Positions 14,986 through 23,941 of a DNA stretch of 64,000 nucleotides are shown here, piece by piece. Position 1 is the first letter of the stretch, and each line of letters starts with the position of its first letter. Source of the DNA: Pseudoxanthomonas helianthi (lineage in GTDB: Bacteria > Pseudomonadota > Gammaproteobacteria > Xanthomonadales > Xanthomonadaceae); assembly GCF_017939625.1 (NCBI RefSeq), contig NZ_JAGKTC010000001.1, positions 525,497 to 589,496 of the forward strand, written 5' to 3'. A model generated the notes under the pieces. That model saw only the letters and a program-made list of their open reading frames with translations. It was not told the DNA's origin and did no database searches. The position numbers were made by a program, and so were the translations under genes.

Positions 14986-17900
14986 TCAACGAAAATCCCG
15001 GCTGCGCGCCACAACTCCAGCAAGCAACGCGTCGACGTTTTCCATCCTGTCGACGATCAGGTGCTGCACGCCGTCGACCCGCTCCAGCCGTCCATCGATG
15101 GCGAGCAGGTGGCTTTCGACCAGCACCCGGTGCTGGCGTTCGGACACATGGGCCCAGACGACGGCGTTGACCATGCCGTGCTCGTCTTCCAGTGTCACGA
15201 AGGTCACCCCGCTGGCGGTCTGCGGTCGCTGCCGCATCCGCACGATACCGGCATAGCGCACGCGCCGGCCATGCGGCGTCTGGGCCAGATCCGAGGAACT
15301 CCGGTAACGACGCGCCGAGAGCTGGCTACGGATGAAGGCCAGCGGATGCTTGCCCAGCGTGGTCTGGGTCGTGGCGTAATCGGCCCGCATGTCCTCGAAC
15401 GAGGTCGGCACCGGCAATGTTGGCGTGGGCTCCGGCGTCGCCGCCAGCCCGTCGAACAAGGGCAATGGTTTCTCGACACCGGTGACCTTCCACCGAGCCC
15501 GGTGCCGATGGCCCGCCAATCCCTTCAATGCGCCGGCATCGGCCAGCATCGCCAGATGTCGCGGCTCGAGCTGGCAGCGATCGCTAAGGTCCGCGACGTC
15601 GACGAACGAATACCTGGCGCGGGCCGCACTGATCCGCTCGGCCGCATCCTGCGGGAAACCCTTGATCATCCGCAGGCCCAGGCGGATCGCCGGATCTTCC
15701 GAAGCATTGCCGGAGGCAAATGCCAGGGCGCAGTCCCAATCGCTGTAGCGCACGTCGACCGGCAACGTCCGGATGCCATGGCGCCGCGCGTCCTGCAGGA
15801 TCTGGTCCGGCGTGTAGAACCCCAACGGCTGACTGTTGATCAGGCTGGCGGCGAACGCGGCCGGCTCGTGGCATTTGAGCCAGGTGCTGGCATAGGTGAT
15901 CAGCGCGAAGCTGGCGGCATGGCTCTCCGGAAAACCGTAGCTGCCGAAGCCCTTGATCCGTTCGAACAACTGTTCGGCGTACTCGCGGGTGTAGCCGCGC
16001 GCCAGCATGCCGGCGGTCAGGCGTTCCTGATGCGGCTCCAATCCACCGCGTCGTTTCCACGCGGCCATCGAGCGGCGCAACTTATCGGCCTCGCCCGGCG
16101 TGAACCCGGCGGCCGACACCGCCACCTGCATCACCTGCTCCTGGAACAGCGGCACGCCCAAGGTGCGTTCGAATACATGCTTCAGCTGTGGCGGATAATC
16201 GATCGGTTCTTCTTCGCGGCGACGGCGCAGGTAGGGATGGACCATGTCGCCCTGGATCGGACCCGGGCGGACGATGGCGACCTGGATCACCACGTCGTAG
16301 AACTTCTTCGGCCGCAGCCGCGGCAGCATCGCCATCTGCGCACGTGACTCGATCTGGAACACGCCGACCGTATCGGCGCGCCTCATCATCGCGTAGGTCG
16401 GCCCGTCTTCCGACGGGATCGTCGCCAAGGTCAGATCGCGACGACCGGCGGCGCGGAGCATCGCCAACGTCTTGCGCACCGCGGTCAGCATGCCCAGCGC
16501 CAGGCAATCGACCTTCATCAGGCCGAGCGTGTCGAGATCGTCCTTGTCCCACTGGATCACCGTGCGATCCGCCATCGAGGCGTTCTCCACCGGCACCATA
16601 GTGTGCAATGGGTGTTCGGAGATCACGAACCCGCCCGGATGCTGCGACAGGTGGCGCGGAAAGCCGATCAGCTCGGCGGTCAGGGCGACGATCTGGCGGA
16701 TGACCGGCGACTCGGGATCGAATCCCCGCTCCTGCAACTGCGCAGCCGAGGGCACGCGTTCGCTCCAGTAATCGAGCATTGCCGACAGTTCGCTGACCTG
16801 GTCGGGCGGCAGGCCCAGAGCCTTGGCCACGTCGTTGATCGCGCTGCGGCTGCGGTAGCTGATCGCCACCGCGGTCAGGGCCGCGCGTTCGCGGCCATAG
16901 CGTTCGTAGACGTACTGAAGGACCTCTTCGCGCCGCTCGTGCTCGAAATCGATGTCGATGTCCGGCGGCTCGTTGCGTTCTCGGCTGATGAAACGCTCGA
17001 ACAGCAAATCGATGCGCATCGGGTCCAACTCGGTCACGCCCAGGGCAAAGCACACTGTCGAGTTCGCCGCCGAGCCGCGACCCTGGCACAGGATCTGACG
17101 GCTGCGGGCGAAGCGGACCAGGTCGTGGACGGTCAGGAAGTACGACTCGTACTTCAGTTCTGCGATCAGCGCGAGCTCGTGCTCGATCTGGGCCCGGGCC
17201 TTGTCCGGGATGCCGTTCGGCCAACGCCAGTGGATGCCCTCCTCGGTCAGATGCCGCAACCAGCTGGTCGGCGTGTGGTCCGCAGGCACCAGTTCGTGCG
17301 GATAGGTGTAGCGGAGCTGGTCGAGGGTGAAGGTGCAGCGCTGGGCCAGGCGCACGCTCTCGGCCAGCAACTCGGCCGGATACATCGCGGCCAGCGCCTG
17401 GCGGGTGCGCAGGTGGCGCTCGCCGTTGGGGAACAAGCGCCAACCCGCTTCCGCGACCGTGCAGTGGTGGCGGATCGCGGTCAGCGTGTCCTGCAGGGCA
17501 CGACGTCCGCGCACGTGCATGTGCACGTCGCCGGCAGCGACCATCGGCAGGTCGTGCACTTCGGCCAGCTGCTGCAGCTGCTGCCAATGCCGGTCGTCGT
17601 GCGGGCCGCGATGGCGCTCGACCGCCAACCACAGCCGTTCCGGGAACACGCGTTTCAACCAGAGGATGTCTGCTTCGGCCGTCAGGGACCCCTGACAGAG
17701 GAGACAGAAAAGCCCGGCCACGCCGTCAGGGAAGTCCTCGCGCAGGCATCGGTATTGCCCTTTCTTCGCCCGGCGTCGGGCGACGGTGATCAGTTGGCAC
17801 AGTTGCTGGTAGCCGGCGATCGTCTCGCATAGCAGGACCACCTTGGGGCCATCCTCGACCTGGAATTCGGCGCCGACGACCAGGGGAACACCGGTCTCGT

Positions 17901-18072
17901 TCGAGGCTTCAAAGGCGCGAACGATGCCCGCCAGCGAACACTCGTCGGTAATCGCCAGCGCGGCATAACCTTGCTGTTTGGCCCGTTCGAACAGTTCACG
18001 GGCGATCGAAGCGCCGCGCTGGAACGAGAACGCCGACAGGCAATGCAGTTCGGCATAGGCCGGCGCGCTCAT
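14986..18072 (-). CDS. dnaE2: error-prone DNA polymerase DnaE2 (ImuC)
   Basis: A 1,028-residue C-family polymerase. The N-terminal PHP domain starts [16 protein letters not shown]; the catalytic [11 protein letters not shown] motif holds two of the active-site aspartates; an OB-fold region follows near the C-terminus ([19 protein letters not shown]). The length matches DnaE2 rather than the replicative DnaE1, which is about 1,150-1,190 residues. With ImuA and ImuB it forms the SOS mutasome that copies past damaged bases. Its ATG overlaps the imuB stop by four bases (ATGA). Alternative starts up to 18189 lie inside imuB. Confidence 0.96.
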   Translation of the reverse strand: MSAPAYAELHCLSAFSFQRGASIARELFERAKQQGYAALAITDECSLAGIVRAFEASNETGVPLVVGAEFQVEDGPKVVLLCETIAGYQQLCQLITVARRRAKKGQYRCLREDFPDGVAGLFCLLCQGSLTAEADILWLKRVFPERLWLAVERHRGPHDDRHWQQLQQLAEVHDLPMVAAGDVHMHVRGRRALQDTLTAIRHHCTVAEAGWRLFPNGERHLRTRQALAAMYPAELLAESVRLAQRCTFTLDQLRYTYPHELVPADHTPTSWLRHLTEEGIHWRWPNGIPDKARAQIEHELALIAELKYESYFLTVHDLVRFARSRQILCQGRGSAANSTVCFALGVTELDPMRIDLLFERFISRERNEPPDIDIDFEHERREEVLQYVYERYGRERAALTAVAISYRSRSAINDVAKALGLPPDQVSELSAMLDYWSERVPSAAQLQERGFDPESPVIRQIVALTAELIGFPRHLSQHPGGFVISEHPLHTMVPVENASMADRTVIQWDKDDLDTLGLMKVDCLALGMLTAVRKTLAMLRAAGRRDLTLATIPSEDGPTYAMMRRADTVGVFQIESRAQMAMLPRLRPKKFYDVVIQVAIVRPGPIQGDMVHPYLRRRREEEPIDYPPQLKHVFERTLGVPLFQEQVMQVAVSAAGFTPGEADKLRRSMAAWKRRGGLEPHQERLTAGMLARGYTREYAEQLFERIKGFGSYGFPESHAASFALITYASTWLKCHEPAAFAASLINSQPLGFYTPDQILQDARRHGIRTLPVDVRYSDWDCALAFASGNASEDPAIRLGLRMIKGFPQDAAERISAARARYSFVDVADLSDRCQLEPRHLAMLADAGALKGLAGHRHRARWKVTGVEKPLPLFDGLAATPEPTPTLPVPTSFEDMRADYATTQTTLGKHPLAFIRSQLSARRYRSSSDLAQTPHGRRVRYAGIVRMRQRPQTASGVTFVTLEDEHGMVNAVVWAHVSERQHRVLVESHLLAIDGRLERVDGVQHLIVDRMENVDALLAGVVARSRDFR

Positions 18073-19472
18073 GCGAACCATCCATGCAGCATCAAGGGCC
18101 CTTCCTGGCCCGGTGCCGTGAACGCCCAGGCACGTTGTCCCTCGCGGGTCTGGACGATGTAGTAATCGCGACGCACATCGCCGTCCCACCAGCCCGATTC
18201 GATGCGCTCGGGTCCGGAGACGATCTGCAAGCCGAAACCGCGCAGCGGGATCGGCTGCGGCAACAACCAGGCCGGGCGCGGGGGCAACGACGACGGCACC
18301 ACCGAAACCGACGATGACGACGATGCGCGTTCGGGCCGATGATCGGCCTGCACCGCCAGCGGCTGCACAGCGTCATCGCCGAGCCGGGCGCGCAGGCGCT
18401 CGCGCAGTTGTTCCCAGGGCACGGCCTGCGACGGCCGGGCGTCGAACAGGTCGCGCGCGACCGGCACGAACGGCGGCAGTTCCTCGGCGAGCAAGCGCAT
18501 GCCGCGGGTGCCGGCCGGCAGCTGCAGATGGTCGAGGCGGCTGCGCGCCAGGTCGAACAGCACGGTGGCGTCGCGCTCGGGCGTGAGCAGGCCGACCACC
18601 AGTTCGCTGTCGGGAAAACGCTCGTGTTCGAACTTCAGCACGAAGCGCTGCACGCCGCCATCGCGCGAGGACAGGAACGTGGCCAGGTCGCGGGTCAGGC
18701 GGCGCAGCGGGAACAGCAGCGCCAGGCTCGACTCGACTTCGTACTCGAATTCGATCCGTGCCTCGAACCGGTCCGGCGGCTGGAAATAATCCAGTGGCGG
18801 TACCTGCCAGCCGCGGATCGCATCCAAGTGCTTGAGCACCTCGGGCGGGAAGCGCCGCGCGAGGCTCTCGCGGGCCAGCGCGAAAACCGGCCCCAGGGTG
18901 CGCAGGCCCGAGCGCGAGAGCGCGGTGGTCACCGGCTCCGGCAGGCCACTGCGTTCGATCGGGATCCGGCCCAGCGCCGTTTGCAGATGCGACGCATCGA
19001 CGCCGATGCTGTCGTAGGCCTGCGCCAGTGCATGCGCGGCATGCGGATACGGCGCGGCCACGATCCGGTGCCGGAAGCCCAGCTCGGCCAACTCACTGCG
19101 CATGCGGCGCTCGATGTCCGGCCACGTGCCGAACAGCGCGCGGCTGGCGCCGATCTCCAGTACCAGCGCATGCGAGAAGTCCGTGCTGACCTGCGAGCTG
19201 AAACCATAGGCCCAGCTGGCCAGCATCGTCATCGCTTGCTCATCGCACTTCGGATCGTGTTCCTGGATCGCGAAATCGCGCGTCAGCACCTGCGCGGCCG
19301 ACAGCAGCATGCCGCGGCGCAGGCCAAGCTTATGCGCGGCAGGACTGACCGCATGCAGGACACGCCGCTGCACCGGGCCCGTGACCAGGGCGAGTGCGAT
19401 GCCGGGCTCGGGCTGTTGGCGGAGGACGGCGTCCATCGCCAGATGCGGCAATCGCAGGCAGGCCCAGTGCAT
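18069..19472 (-). CDS. imuB: ImuB, Y-family polymerase-like mutasome subunit
   Basis: A 467-residue Y-family-like protein. The N-terminal strand reads [17 protein letters not shown], without the paired acidic residues that bind metal in active Y-family polymerases; this loss is typical of ImuB, which acts as a hub tying DnaE2 to the beta clamp. The C-terminal region from about residue 400 ([20 protein letters not shown]) is the usual ImuB tail. It is the third gene of lexA-imuA-imuB-dnaE2, six bases after imuA and overlapping dnaE2 by four. Confidence 0.94.
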   Translation of the reverse strand: MHWACLRLPHLAMDAVLRQQPEPGIALALVTGPVQRRVLHAVSPAAHKLGLRRGMLLSAAQVLTRDFAIQEHDPKCDEQAMTMLASWAYGFSSQVSTDFSHALVLEIGASRALFGTWPDIERRMRSELAELGFRHRIVAAPYPHAAHALAQAYDSIGVDASHLQTALGRIPIERSGLPEPVTTALSRSGLRTLGPVFALARESLARRFPPEVLKHLDAIRGWQVPPLDYFQPPDRFEARIEFEYEVESSLALLFPLRRLTRDLATFLSSRDGGVQRFVLKFEHERFPDSELVVGLLTPERDATVLFDLARSRLDHLQLPAGTRGMRLLAEELPPFVPVARDLFDARPSQAVPWEQLRERLRARLGDDAVQPLAVQADHRPERASSSSSVSVVPSSLPPRPAWLLPQPIPLRGFGLQIVSGPERIESGWWDGDVRRDYYIVQTREGQRAWAFTAPGQEGPLMLHGWFA

Positions 19473-19478
19473 GGCGCT

Positions 19479-20093
19479 TCACGAGGCCAGCGCGATCGGC
19501 TGCGCCGGAGCCAGGCCACCGCGGCACTTGAGCACGCGCACCTGCCGTGTGCCGGCTTCCAACTGCACCCGCAGCGCCGCCGGCGAAGGATTGCGTGCGT
19601 GCCTGGCTTCGCGAAACGCGAAACCCAGGCATTGGCCGGTCTCCGCGGCGACCTGCAGGCGACGCAGGGCGCGATCATCGGCCTGCTGCGGCCAGCACAG
19701 CACCGCGGCACACGCGGCCGAGCGCAGGCATTGCTCGCTCGCCCACAACGCATCGCGCGGATTGGCCTGCACCACCTGCAACCACGACAAGGCAATGCCC
19801 GCATAGGCCCAGCCCGGCGCATGGACGCGATAAGGAGGTGCGATCAGCACCACGCGTTGCCCGCCCTGGGTCAGGCGCGCGAGTGTGGGGAAAAGCAGCG
19901 CCAGTTCGCCCACGCCATCGGCAGGAATCAGCACTTCAGTCAGGGCGTGGTCCGGCCAGCCACCCTGCGGCAACCGTGCATCCAGCGCGGCATGCCCCGT
20001 GGGCTGCCGTGAGTCGCGCGATACCGACGCGTTGGCGCCGCGCCAGACGGTGCGCGCGTCCAGCAATCGATCCAGTGCAACGACGGCGCCCAT
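19479..20093 (-). CDS. imuA: ImuA, RecA/SulA-like mutasome protein
   Basis: A 204-residue protein starting MGAVVALDRLLDARTVWRGA, with a RecA-like core (ALDARLPQGGWPDHALTEVL, and LLFPTLARLTQGGQRVVLIAPPY). It is the translesion-synthesis-associated SulA/RecA-like protein encoded in the imuA-imuB-dnaE2 cassette. A strict Walker A motif is not visible. Its ATG overlaps the lexA stop by one base (TGATG), so translation is probably coupled. Open frame upstream of 20093 belongs to the lexA shadow. Confidence 0.92.
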   Translation of the reverse strand: MGAVVALDRLLDARTVWRGANASVSRDSRQPTGHAALDARLPQGGWPDHALTEVLIPADGVGELALLFPTLARLTQGGQRVVLIAPPYRVHAPGWAYAGIALSWLQVVQANPRDALWASEQCLRSAACAAVLCWPQQADDRALRRLQVAAETGQCLGFAFREARHARNPSPAALRVQLEAGTRQVRVLKCRGGLAPAQPIALAS

Positions 20094-20710
20094 CAGTCCT
20101 GCCTGACCAACCCGCAATACAGTCCTTCGATCGCGAAGTCGGCGTCCCTGGGCACCTCGATGGGCGCGTAGTCCGGATTGCGCGGCAGCAGGCGGATGCC
20201 GCGCGTGGTGATCTTCAGGCGCTTGATGGTGATTTCGCCATCGATGCGCGCCACCACGGTCTGCCCGTTCTCCGCCGAACTCGTCTGCCGCACCGCGACC
20301 AGATCGCCATCGAAGATGCCGTCGTCGCGCATCGAATCGCCCTTCACCCGCAACAGGTAATCGGGCCGCTGGCGGAATAGCGCCCGATCGACCACCAGCG
20401 ATTCGTCGAAGGTATTCGCAGCGCCGATCGGCGCGCCGGCCGCCACCCGGCCCAGGATCGGCAGGTCGAGCTGGTCGCGCGACGAACGGGTCCGTCGTGA
20501 CGTGCGCAGGCGGATGCCGCGGGCCCGGTTCGGCACCAGTTCCAGATGACCCTTGGCAGCCAGGGCTTCGAGGTGTTTCACGACCCCGCGCGGACTGGCC
20601 AGATCGAACGCGGCCTGGATCTCCGGGATGCTCGGCGGCATGCCTTCCCGGGCCGTGAAACGTTCCAGGAAGGACAGGATTTCGGCTTGGCGATCGGTCA
20701 GTGCGCTCAT
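20093..20710 (-). CDS. lexA: LexA repressor (mutasome-operon type)
   Basis: A 205-residue LexA with an N-terminal winged helix (PSIPEIQAAFDLASPRGVVKHLEAL) and a C-terminal S24 peptidase domain. The self-cleavage pair is Ala91-Gly92 and the catalytic residues are Ser126 (GDSM) and Lys163 (ITIKR); spacings of 34 and 37 residues equal those in E. coli LexA. The recognition helix differs from the standard SPNAAEEHL sequence, so it should bind a different operator, as the second LexA of other Lysobacterales and Pseudomonas does. The ATG at 20710 directly abuts an 18-bp palindrome. RecA-triggered cleavage would release the imuA-imuB-dnaE2 operon it heads. Confidence 0.95.
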   Translation of the reverse strand: MSALTDRQAEILSFLERFTAREGMPPSIPEIQAAFDLASPRGVVKHLEALAAKGHLELVPNRARGIRLRTSRRTRSSRDQLDLPILGRVAAGAPIGAANTFDESLVVDRALFRQRPDYLLRVKGDSMRDDGIFDGDLVAVRQTSSAENGQTVVARIDGEITIKRLKITTRGIRLLPRNPDYAPIEVPRDADFAIEGLYCGLVRQD

Positions 20711-20728
20711 GGTATAAATATTTATACC
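20711..20728. promoter_or_regulatory. perfect palindrome, probable LexA operator
   Basis: The 18-mer ggtataaatatttatacc is a perfect palindrome that begins at the base before the lexA ATG. It is A+T-rich inside a G+C-rich region and lies in the 98-base gap between lexA and the divergent GIY-YIG gene. Position and symmetry point to autoregulation by LexA and possible control in both directions. There is no room for a normal ribosome site between it and the ATG. Confidence 0.75.
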
Positions 20729-20808
20729 TTCCGGTTCCCCTTGCAACCGCTCCAGCATCCGCAACCGGATCGCAGGGGTTGCGACGCCGACGATTCAGCC
20801 TCTTAGCG

Positions 20809-21432
20809 ATGCCTCCTGCCACGTCACCCGAACTCGTTTCCACCCTGAATGCGGCCCCCGGTGCGCAAACCGGCTACCGCGGCCGCGCCTTCCTGTACGT
20901 GCTGGTCGCGTCCGGACCCGAAGACCTGCTCAAGGTCGGCATGACCCACGATCCGCTCGCGCGATGGTCCGCCTTCCATCCCCGCTGGTTCGAAGCCTTC
21001 GATCTCGAGCACAGCCTGCTGGTCGAAACCGAAACCCGCCAGGATGCGCAGGCGCTGGAAACCCAGCTGCACCGCGCGCTCGCGGCGCACCACTGCCCCA
21101 TGCCCATCACCATGCGCGGCCAAGCCGGTGGCGGTACCGAGTGGTATCGCGGTGCCTACGCGGCGGCGCGACGGTTCGTCGCTGCCCGGCAGGCGGAGGG
21201 ATTCGTCGCGCACTTCGCGGCGAGCGCATGGCTAAAGGCGGCCATGCGCCAACAGCAGGACCGGCTCGAAGGACTGCTGCACCAAGCCCATGCCGATCAT
21301 GCGGCCGGATGGCTGTCGCCCGCCCAGCAGCAGGCGATGCGCGACCTGGTCGATGCTCATTTGACGCTCGATCCACAGATCGCGGCGCGCCTGCCTGCCG
21401 ACGCCCTCGGGGCCTTGGGCATCGTTCCATGA
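20809..21432 (+). CDS. GIY-YIG-like protein
   Basis: A 207-residue protein with a GIY-YIG-type core in residues about 25-95: FLYVLVAS, then LLKVGMTHDPLARW and FDLEHSLLVETETRQDAQALETQLH, where a Tyr, the KVG.T strand, an Arg and a Glu occupy the places expected for the nuclease fold. The C-terminal half is helical, with HADHAAGWLSPAQQ and no recognised domain. Target and activity are unknown; it could be a DNA endonuclease or a degenerate member. The start at 20809 is 80 bases past the palindrome next to lexA. Its stop overlaps the start of the AlkB-like gene (ATGA). Confidence 0.75.
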   Translation: MPPATSPELVSTLNAAPGAQTGYRGRAFLYVLVASGPEDLLKVGMTHDPLARWSAFHPRWFEAFDLEHSLLVETETRQDAQALETQLHRALAAHHCPMPITMRGQAGGGTEWYRGAYAAARRFVAARQAEGFVAHFAASAWLKAAMRQQQDRLEGLLHQAHADHAAGWLSPAQQQAMRDLVDAHLTLDPQIAARLPADALGALGIVP

Positions 21433-22013
21433 ACACGGCCGCGCTCCTGTTCGATACCGGGCCGCTGCTACTCGTCGACGACGCGGAAGGCGGCATCCGC
21501 TATTGGCCGCAATGGTTGGCTCCCGAACAGGGCGACGCATTGTTCGCGCAGCTGCGGGACGGCATTGCTTGGCACAGCGAACAGCGCCCAATGTACGACC
21601 GCATCGTCGACGTACCCCGCCTGCAGGCGACGGTGGCGCTGGGCAACGATGATGCCCTGCGCGAGCTGGCGGCTCGCATCGCCGTCGTGGCGCCGGCGCG
21701 ATATTCCCATGTCGGCCTGAACTTCTATCGCGACGGCCACGATAGCGTGGCCATGCACCATGATCGAACGCGCCATCTCGTCGATGGCGCACCGATCGCG
21801 ATCCTGTCGCTGGGCGCGCCCCGGGACATGCTGATTCGCCGCCAACACAAAGGCGCACGGGCCCTGCGCATCGCGCTCGAACCTGGCAGCCTGCTGGTCA
21901 TGAGCCATGCCAGCCAGTTCACGCACGAGCATGGCATCCCGAAGACGACGCGCCATGCCGATCCGCGCATCAGTTGCGCATTCCGTGCGCGTTTGCCTGT
22001 CAATCCAATTTGA
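21429..22013 (+). CDS. AlkB-like 2-oxoglutarate/Fe(II) dioxygenase
   Basis: A 194-residue protein with an AlkB-type double-stranded beta helix. The metal triad appears as HHD (in AMHHDRTRH) and a later His in SQFTHEHGIPK, and RISCAFR supplies the arginines expected to hold 2-oxoglutarate. The NFYRDGHDSVAMH segment is typical of AlkB homologues. These enzymes oxidise alkyl groups off DNA or RNA bases. The ATG at 21429 overlaps the stop of the GIY-YIG gene, so the two form a translationally coupled pair opposite the SOS mutasome operon. An RNA- or protein-directed role cannot be excluded. Confidence 0.85.
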   Translation: MNTAALLFDTGPLLLVDDAEGGIRYWPQWLAPEQGDALFAQLRDGIAWHSEQRPMYDRIVDVPRLQATVALGNDDALRELAARIAVVAPARYSHVGLNFYRDGHDSVAMHHDRTRHLVDGAPIAILSLGAPRDMLIRRQHKGARALRIALEPGSLLVMSHASQFTHEHGIPKTTRHADPRISCAFRARLPVNPI

Positions 22014-22119
22014 CGAGAGTCAATGCAGGGGAACAGGAGGAGCAACGATCCGCCAACGGCCACTAAGCGGCGTCAGCCGCTGCGCTGCCTCGCAAACCAA
22101 AGACAATACGCCGCGTCCT

Positions 22120-22965
22120 TCACCGACGGGCGGAGCGCGCCCGTTTTCCACCCTTGCGTTGCGCAGTCGCGCGACTTTTCACGAACTCAGGGAAGGTTTC
22201 CGCCAGCGACGCCGTCTCCGGCAGGATGTAGAAAACCCCGCCCCGCTCGAACGTCGGGCGAATGATCTGCTCGTAGAACTCGGGCGAGACGTTGATGCAG
22301 CCATGAGTGACGCGGTTGTCGTCAGGCGAAGGCGATGCCAGGCGTTCGGGGCGTTTCTCGGCCGGAACGCCGGTAGCGGTAGGGTGGATGGAAACCGCGG
22401 ACTCGTAGTCCACCCACAGCACGCGTCCGGCGTCGATCGACGGGCCGAAACCGCCCACGAAGCGACCGGCGGGCGTCGTGCGATCCCGGCCAGGAATCTC
22501 GCGTAGCGCGAGGCCGGCGACGCCGGGGGCCGTATGGTCGCCGGTCGCCGAGCCAAAAAGCCCCGGCGCCGCGCCGCGCAGCCGGCCGTCGCCGCCGAAC
22601 ACCAGGACCTGTGCAGCGGCCTTGTCCATGATCGCGAACGGATAGCCCTGGCTGTCCTTGGTTGCGACCACCCAGCCAGCAAGTTCAATCACCGTATCGG
22701 ACACTTCCTGGTCTGGCGGAAGCTGATCGATGGCGGCGGCTACCGGTTGCGCGGGGGCATCGCCGGCGCTGGCCACGTCGATGCTCGCGAACGCCAGCGC
22801 CATCGCCAGCGCGCCATAGACGGCCCGGATTGCAGGATATGTGTACGTACGAATGGGACGTTTCCTCGGAACGAAGACTGCGTGACGAAGGGAAACCAGT
22901 GGCCTGCAAAGGCCACCGGGTCCCGGCTTCGAACCGTTCGTCACGAATGGTGCAACAACGATCAA
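22120..22965 (-). CDS. L,D-transpeptidase (YkuD domain)
   Basis: A secreted peptidoglycan cross-linking enzyme. The catalytic signature is present: SIHPTATG followed by THGCINVS with the nucleophile Cys and its upstream His. The region from about residue 47 (RAVYGALAMALAFASIDVASAG) is a signal peptide, so the mature protein acts in the periplasm. The start is uncertain. The listed one is a TTG at 22965 that overlaps the stop of the upstream lipoprotein gene; an ATG at 22803 would cut into the signal peptide. The C-terminal tail is basic (RKGGKRARSARR). Confidence 0.85.
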   Translation of the reverse strand: MIVVAPFVTNGSKPGPGGLCRPLVSLRHAVFVPRKRPIRTYTYPAIRAVYGALAMALAFASIDVASAGDAPAQPVAAAIDQLPPDQEVSDTVIELAGWVVATKDSQGYPFAIMDKAAAQVLVFGGDGRLRGAAPGLFGSATGDHTAPGVAGLALREIPGRDRTTPAGRFVGGFGPSIDAGRVLWVDYESAVSIHPTATGVPAEKRPERLASPSPDDNRVTHGCINVSPEFYEQIIRPTFERGGVFYILPETASLAETFPEFVKSRATAQRKGGKRARSARR

Positions 22966-23228
22966 CCGCGCGGCGAGCGGCGGGGGGCCGATTCGAGCTG
23001 CTGGACGCGGCCTTCAATCTGATCCAGGCGCTGGTTGGCCTGCTGCGCGGACTGATTGGCGGACTCGGCGCTCTGGGCCGCGCCCTGCACCTTGGTGTCG
23101 AGTTGATCGAGGCGCGAGTTGATCGTCGCAAACTCGTCCTTATAGGTGGCGCAGGCGCCCAGGCTCAGGGCAACGATCGCCACGCCGAGCAAACGCGCCG
23201 TCTTCAGATGCTGATGGGTCAGGGACAT
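22962..23228 (-). CDS. small coiled-coil outer-membrane lipoprotein
   Basis: An 88-residue lipoprotein. The signal peptide LLGVAIVALSLGAC ends in a lipobox (LGAC) with the lipidated Cys at residue 26. The mature part is one heptad-repeat helix (INSRLDQLDTKVQGAAQSAE and following), much like Lpp or other Alanine-zipper lipoproteins. It has no C-terminal Lys for covalent attachment to peptidoglycan as Lpp has. It lies directly upstream of the L,D-transpeptidase gene, with a four-base overlap, so the two probably share a transcript. Confidence 0.85.
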   Translation of the reverse strand: MSLTHQHLKTARLLGVAIVALSLGACATYKDEFATINSRLDQLDTKVQGAAQSAESANQSAQQANQRLDQIEGRVQQLESAPRRSPRG

Positions 23229-23941
23229 TTGAATCCTCCTTCGTTTGGGAGCTGGGAATATAGCGGCCTTTTTGCCCTAGTCATGGAGCCGTCTTCAGTT
23301 GATGTTGGCGTACGTGGAAGGATTGTGAAGACGCGACAACGCTTGAGATTTGCGCCTGGAATCGATCAATTTTCATGGAAAAACGGGGTATTTTGACTTG
23401 GCCGTCACAAACCTATCTGCGGCTTACAGCCACGCCAAAAGGTGAATAGCGGGCCCTGACAAGCGAGCAGTTTTGCAACGTCGCAGACTTCTTCCCGACT
23501 TCCATCACCAGTCTCTTCCCACTACTGCGCGCTCCTTCCTGATCGTCTCGAAGCTGCTCTTGCACTTCCATCATCCAGCGACACACTCGATCTCGACGGC
23601 AGTACCAAGATCGAAACGTGAGCGCTGAGACCATTTCCGACATGGAGGCCGCACGGTTTTTCGCGTTGGCCCTCATCCATTCTCGTGCAACGCACTTGCA
23701 GGCCCTTGATCTTCCTGGCGCGTGGATTGGCTCCTCTCAAGACGGGCCGATTGGCCCCTTGGTCATGACCAATTTCACTGCTTCCCATGCGACGCGGCTG
23801 GTTTGCTAGCGCCTCCGCTTCCGGATGCAGTTGCATGCGGTTGAGAAGATTCGCAGCGAACCCCTGCCGGATTCCGTCGATCCCATCGACTTCAGGCGTG
23901 CGCTCGCGTTCATGTCCCTTCCACCCCGGAGCAAGGAACAC
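23229..23941. other. 713-base stretch without a supported gene
   Basis: Between the lipoprotein gene and the gene at 23942 I see no convincing coding region. Base composition is clearly less G+C-rich than the flanks. Short frames exist at 23413-23676 (minus, 87 codons) and 23618-23809 (plus, 63 codons), but neither has a good ribosome site, normal codon usage or a recognisable motif. It may be the decayed remnant of an acquired segment. Confidence 0.55.

Noticed and set aside
23413..23676. An 87-codon minus-strand frame in the gene-poor stretch
   Set aside because: No ribosome site, no motif and codon use unlike the neighbours. Kept only as part of the unexplained region.
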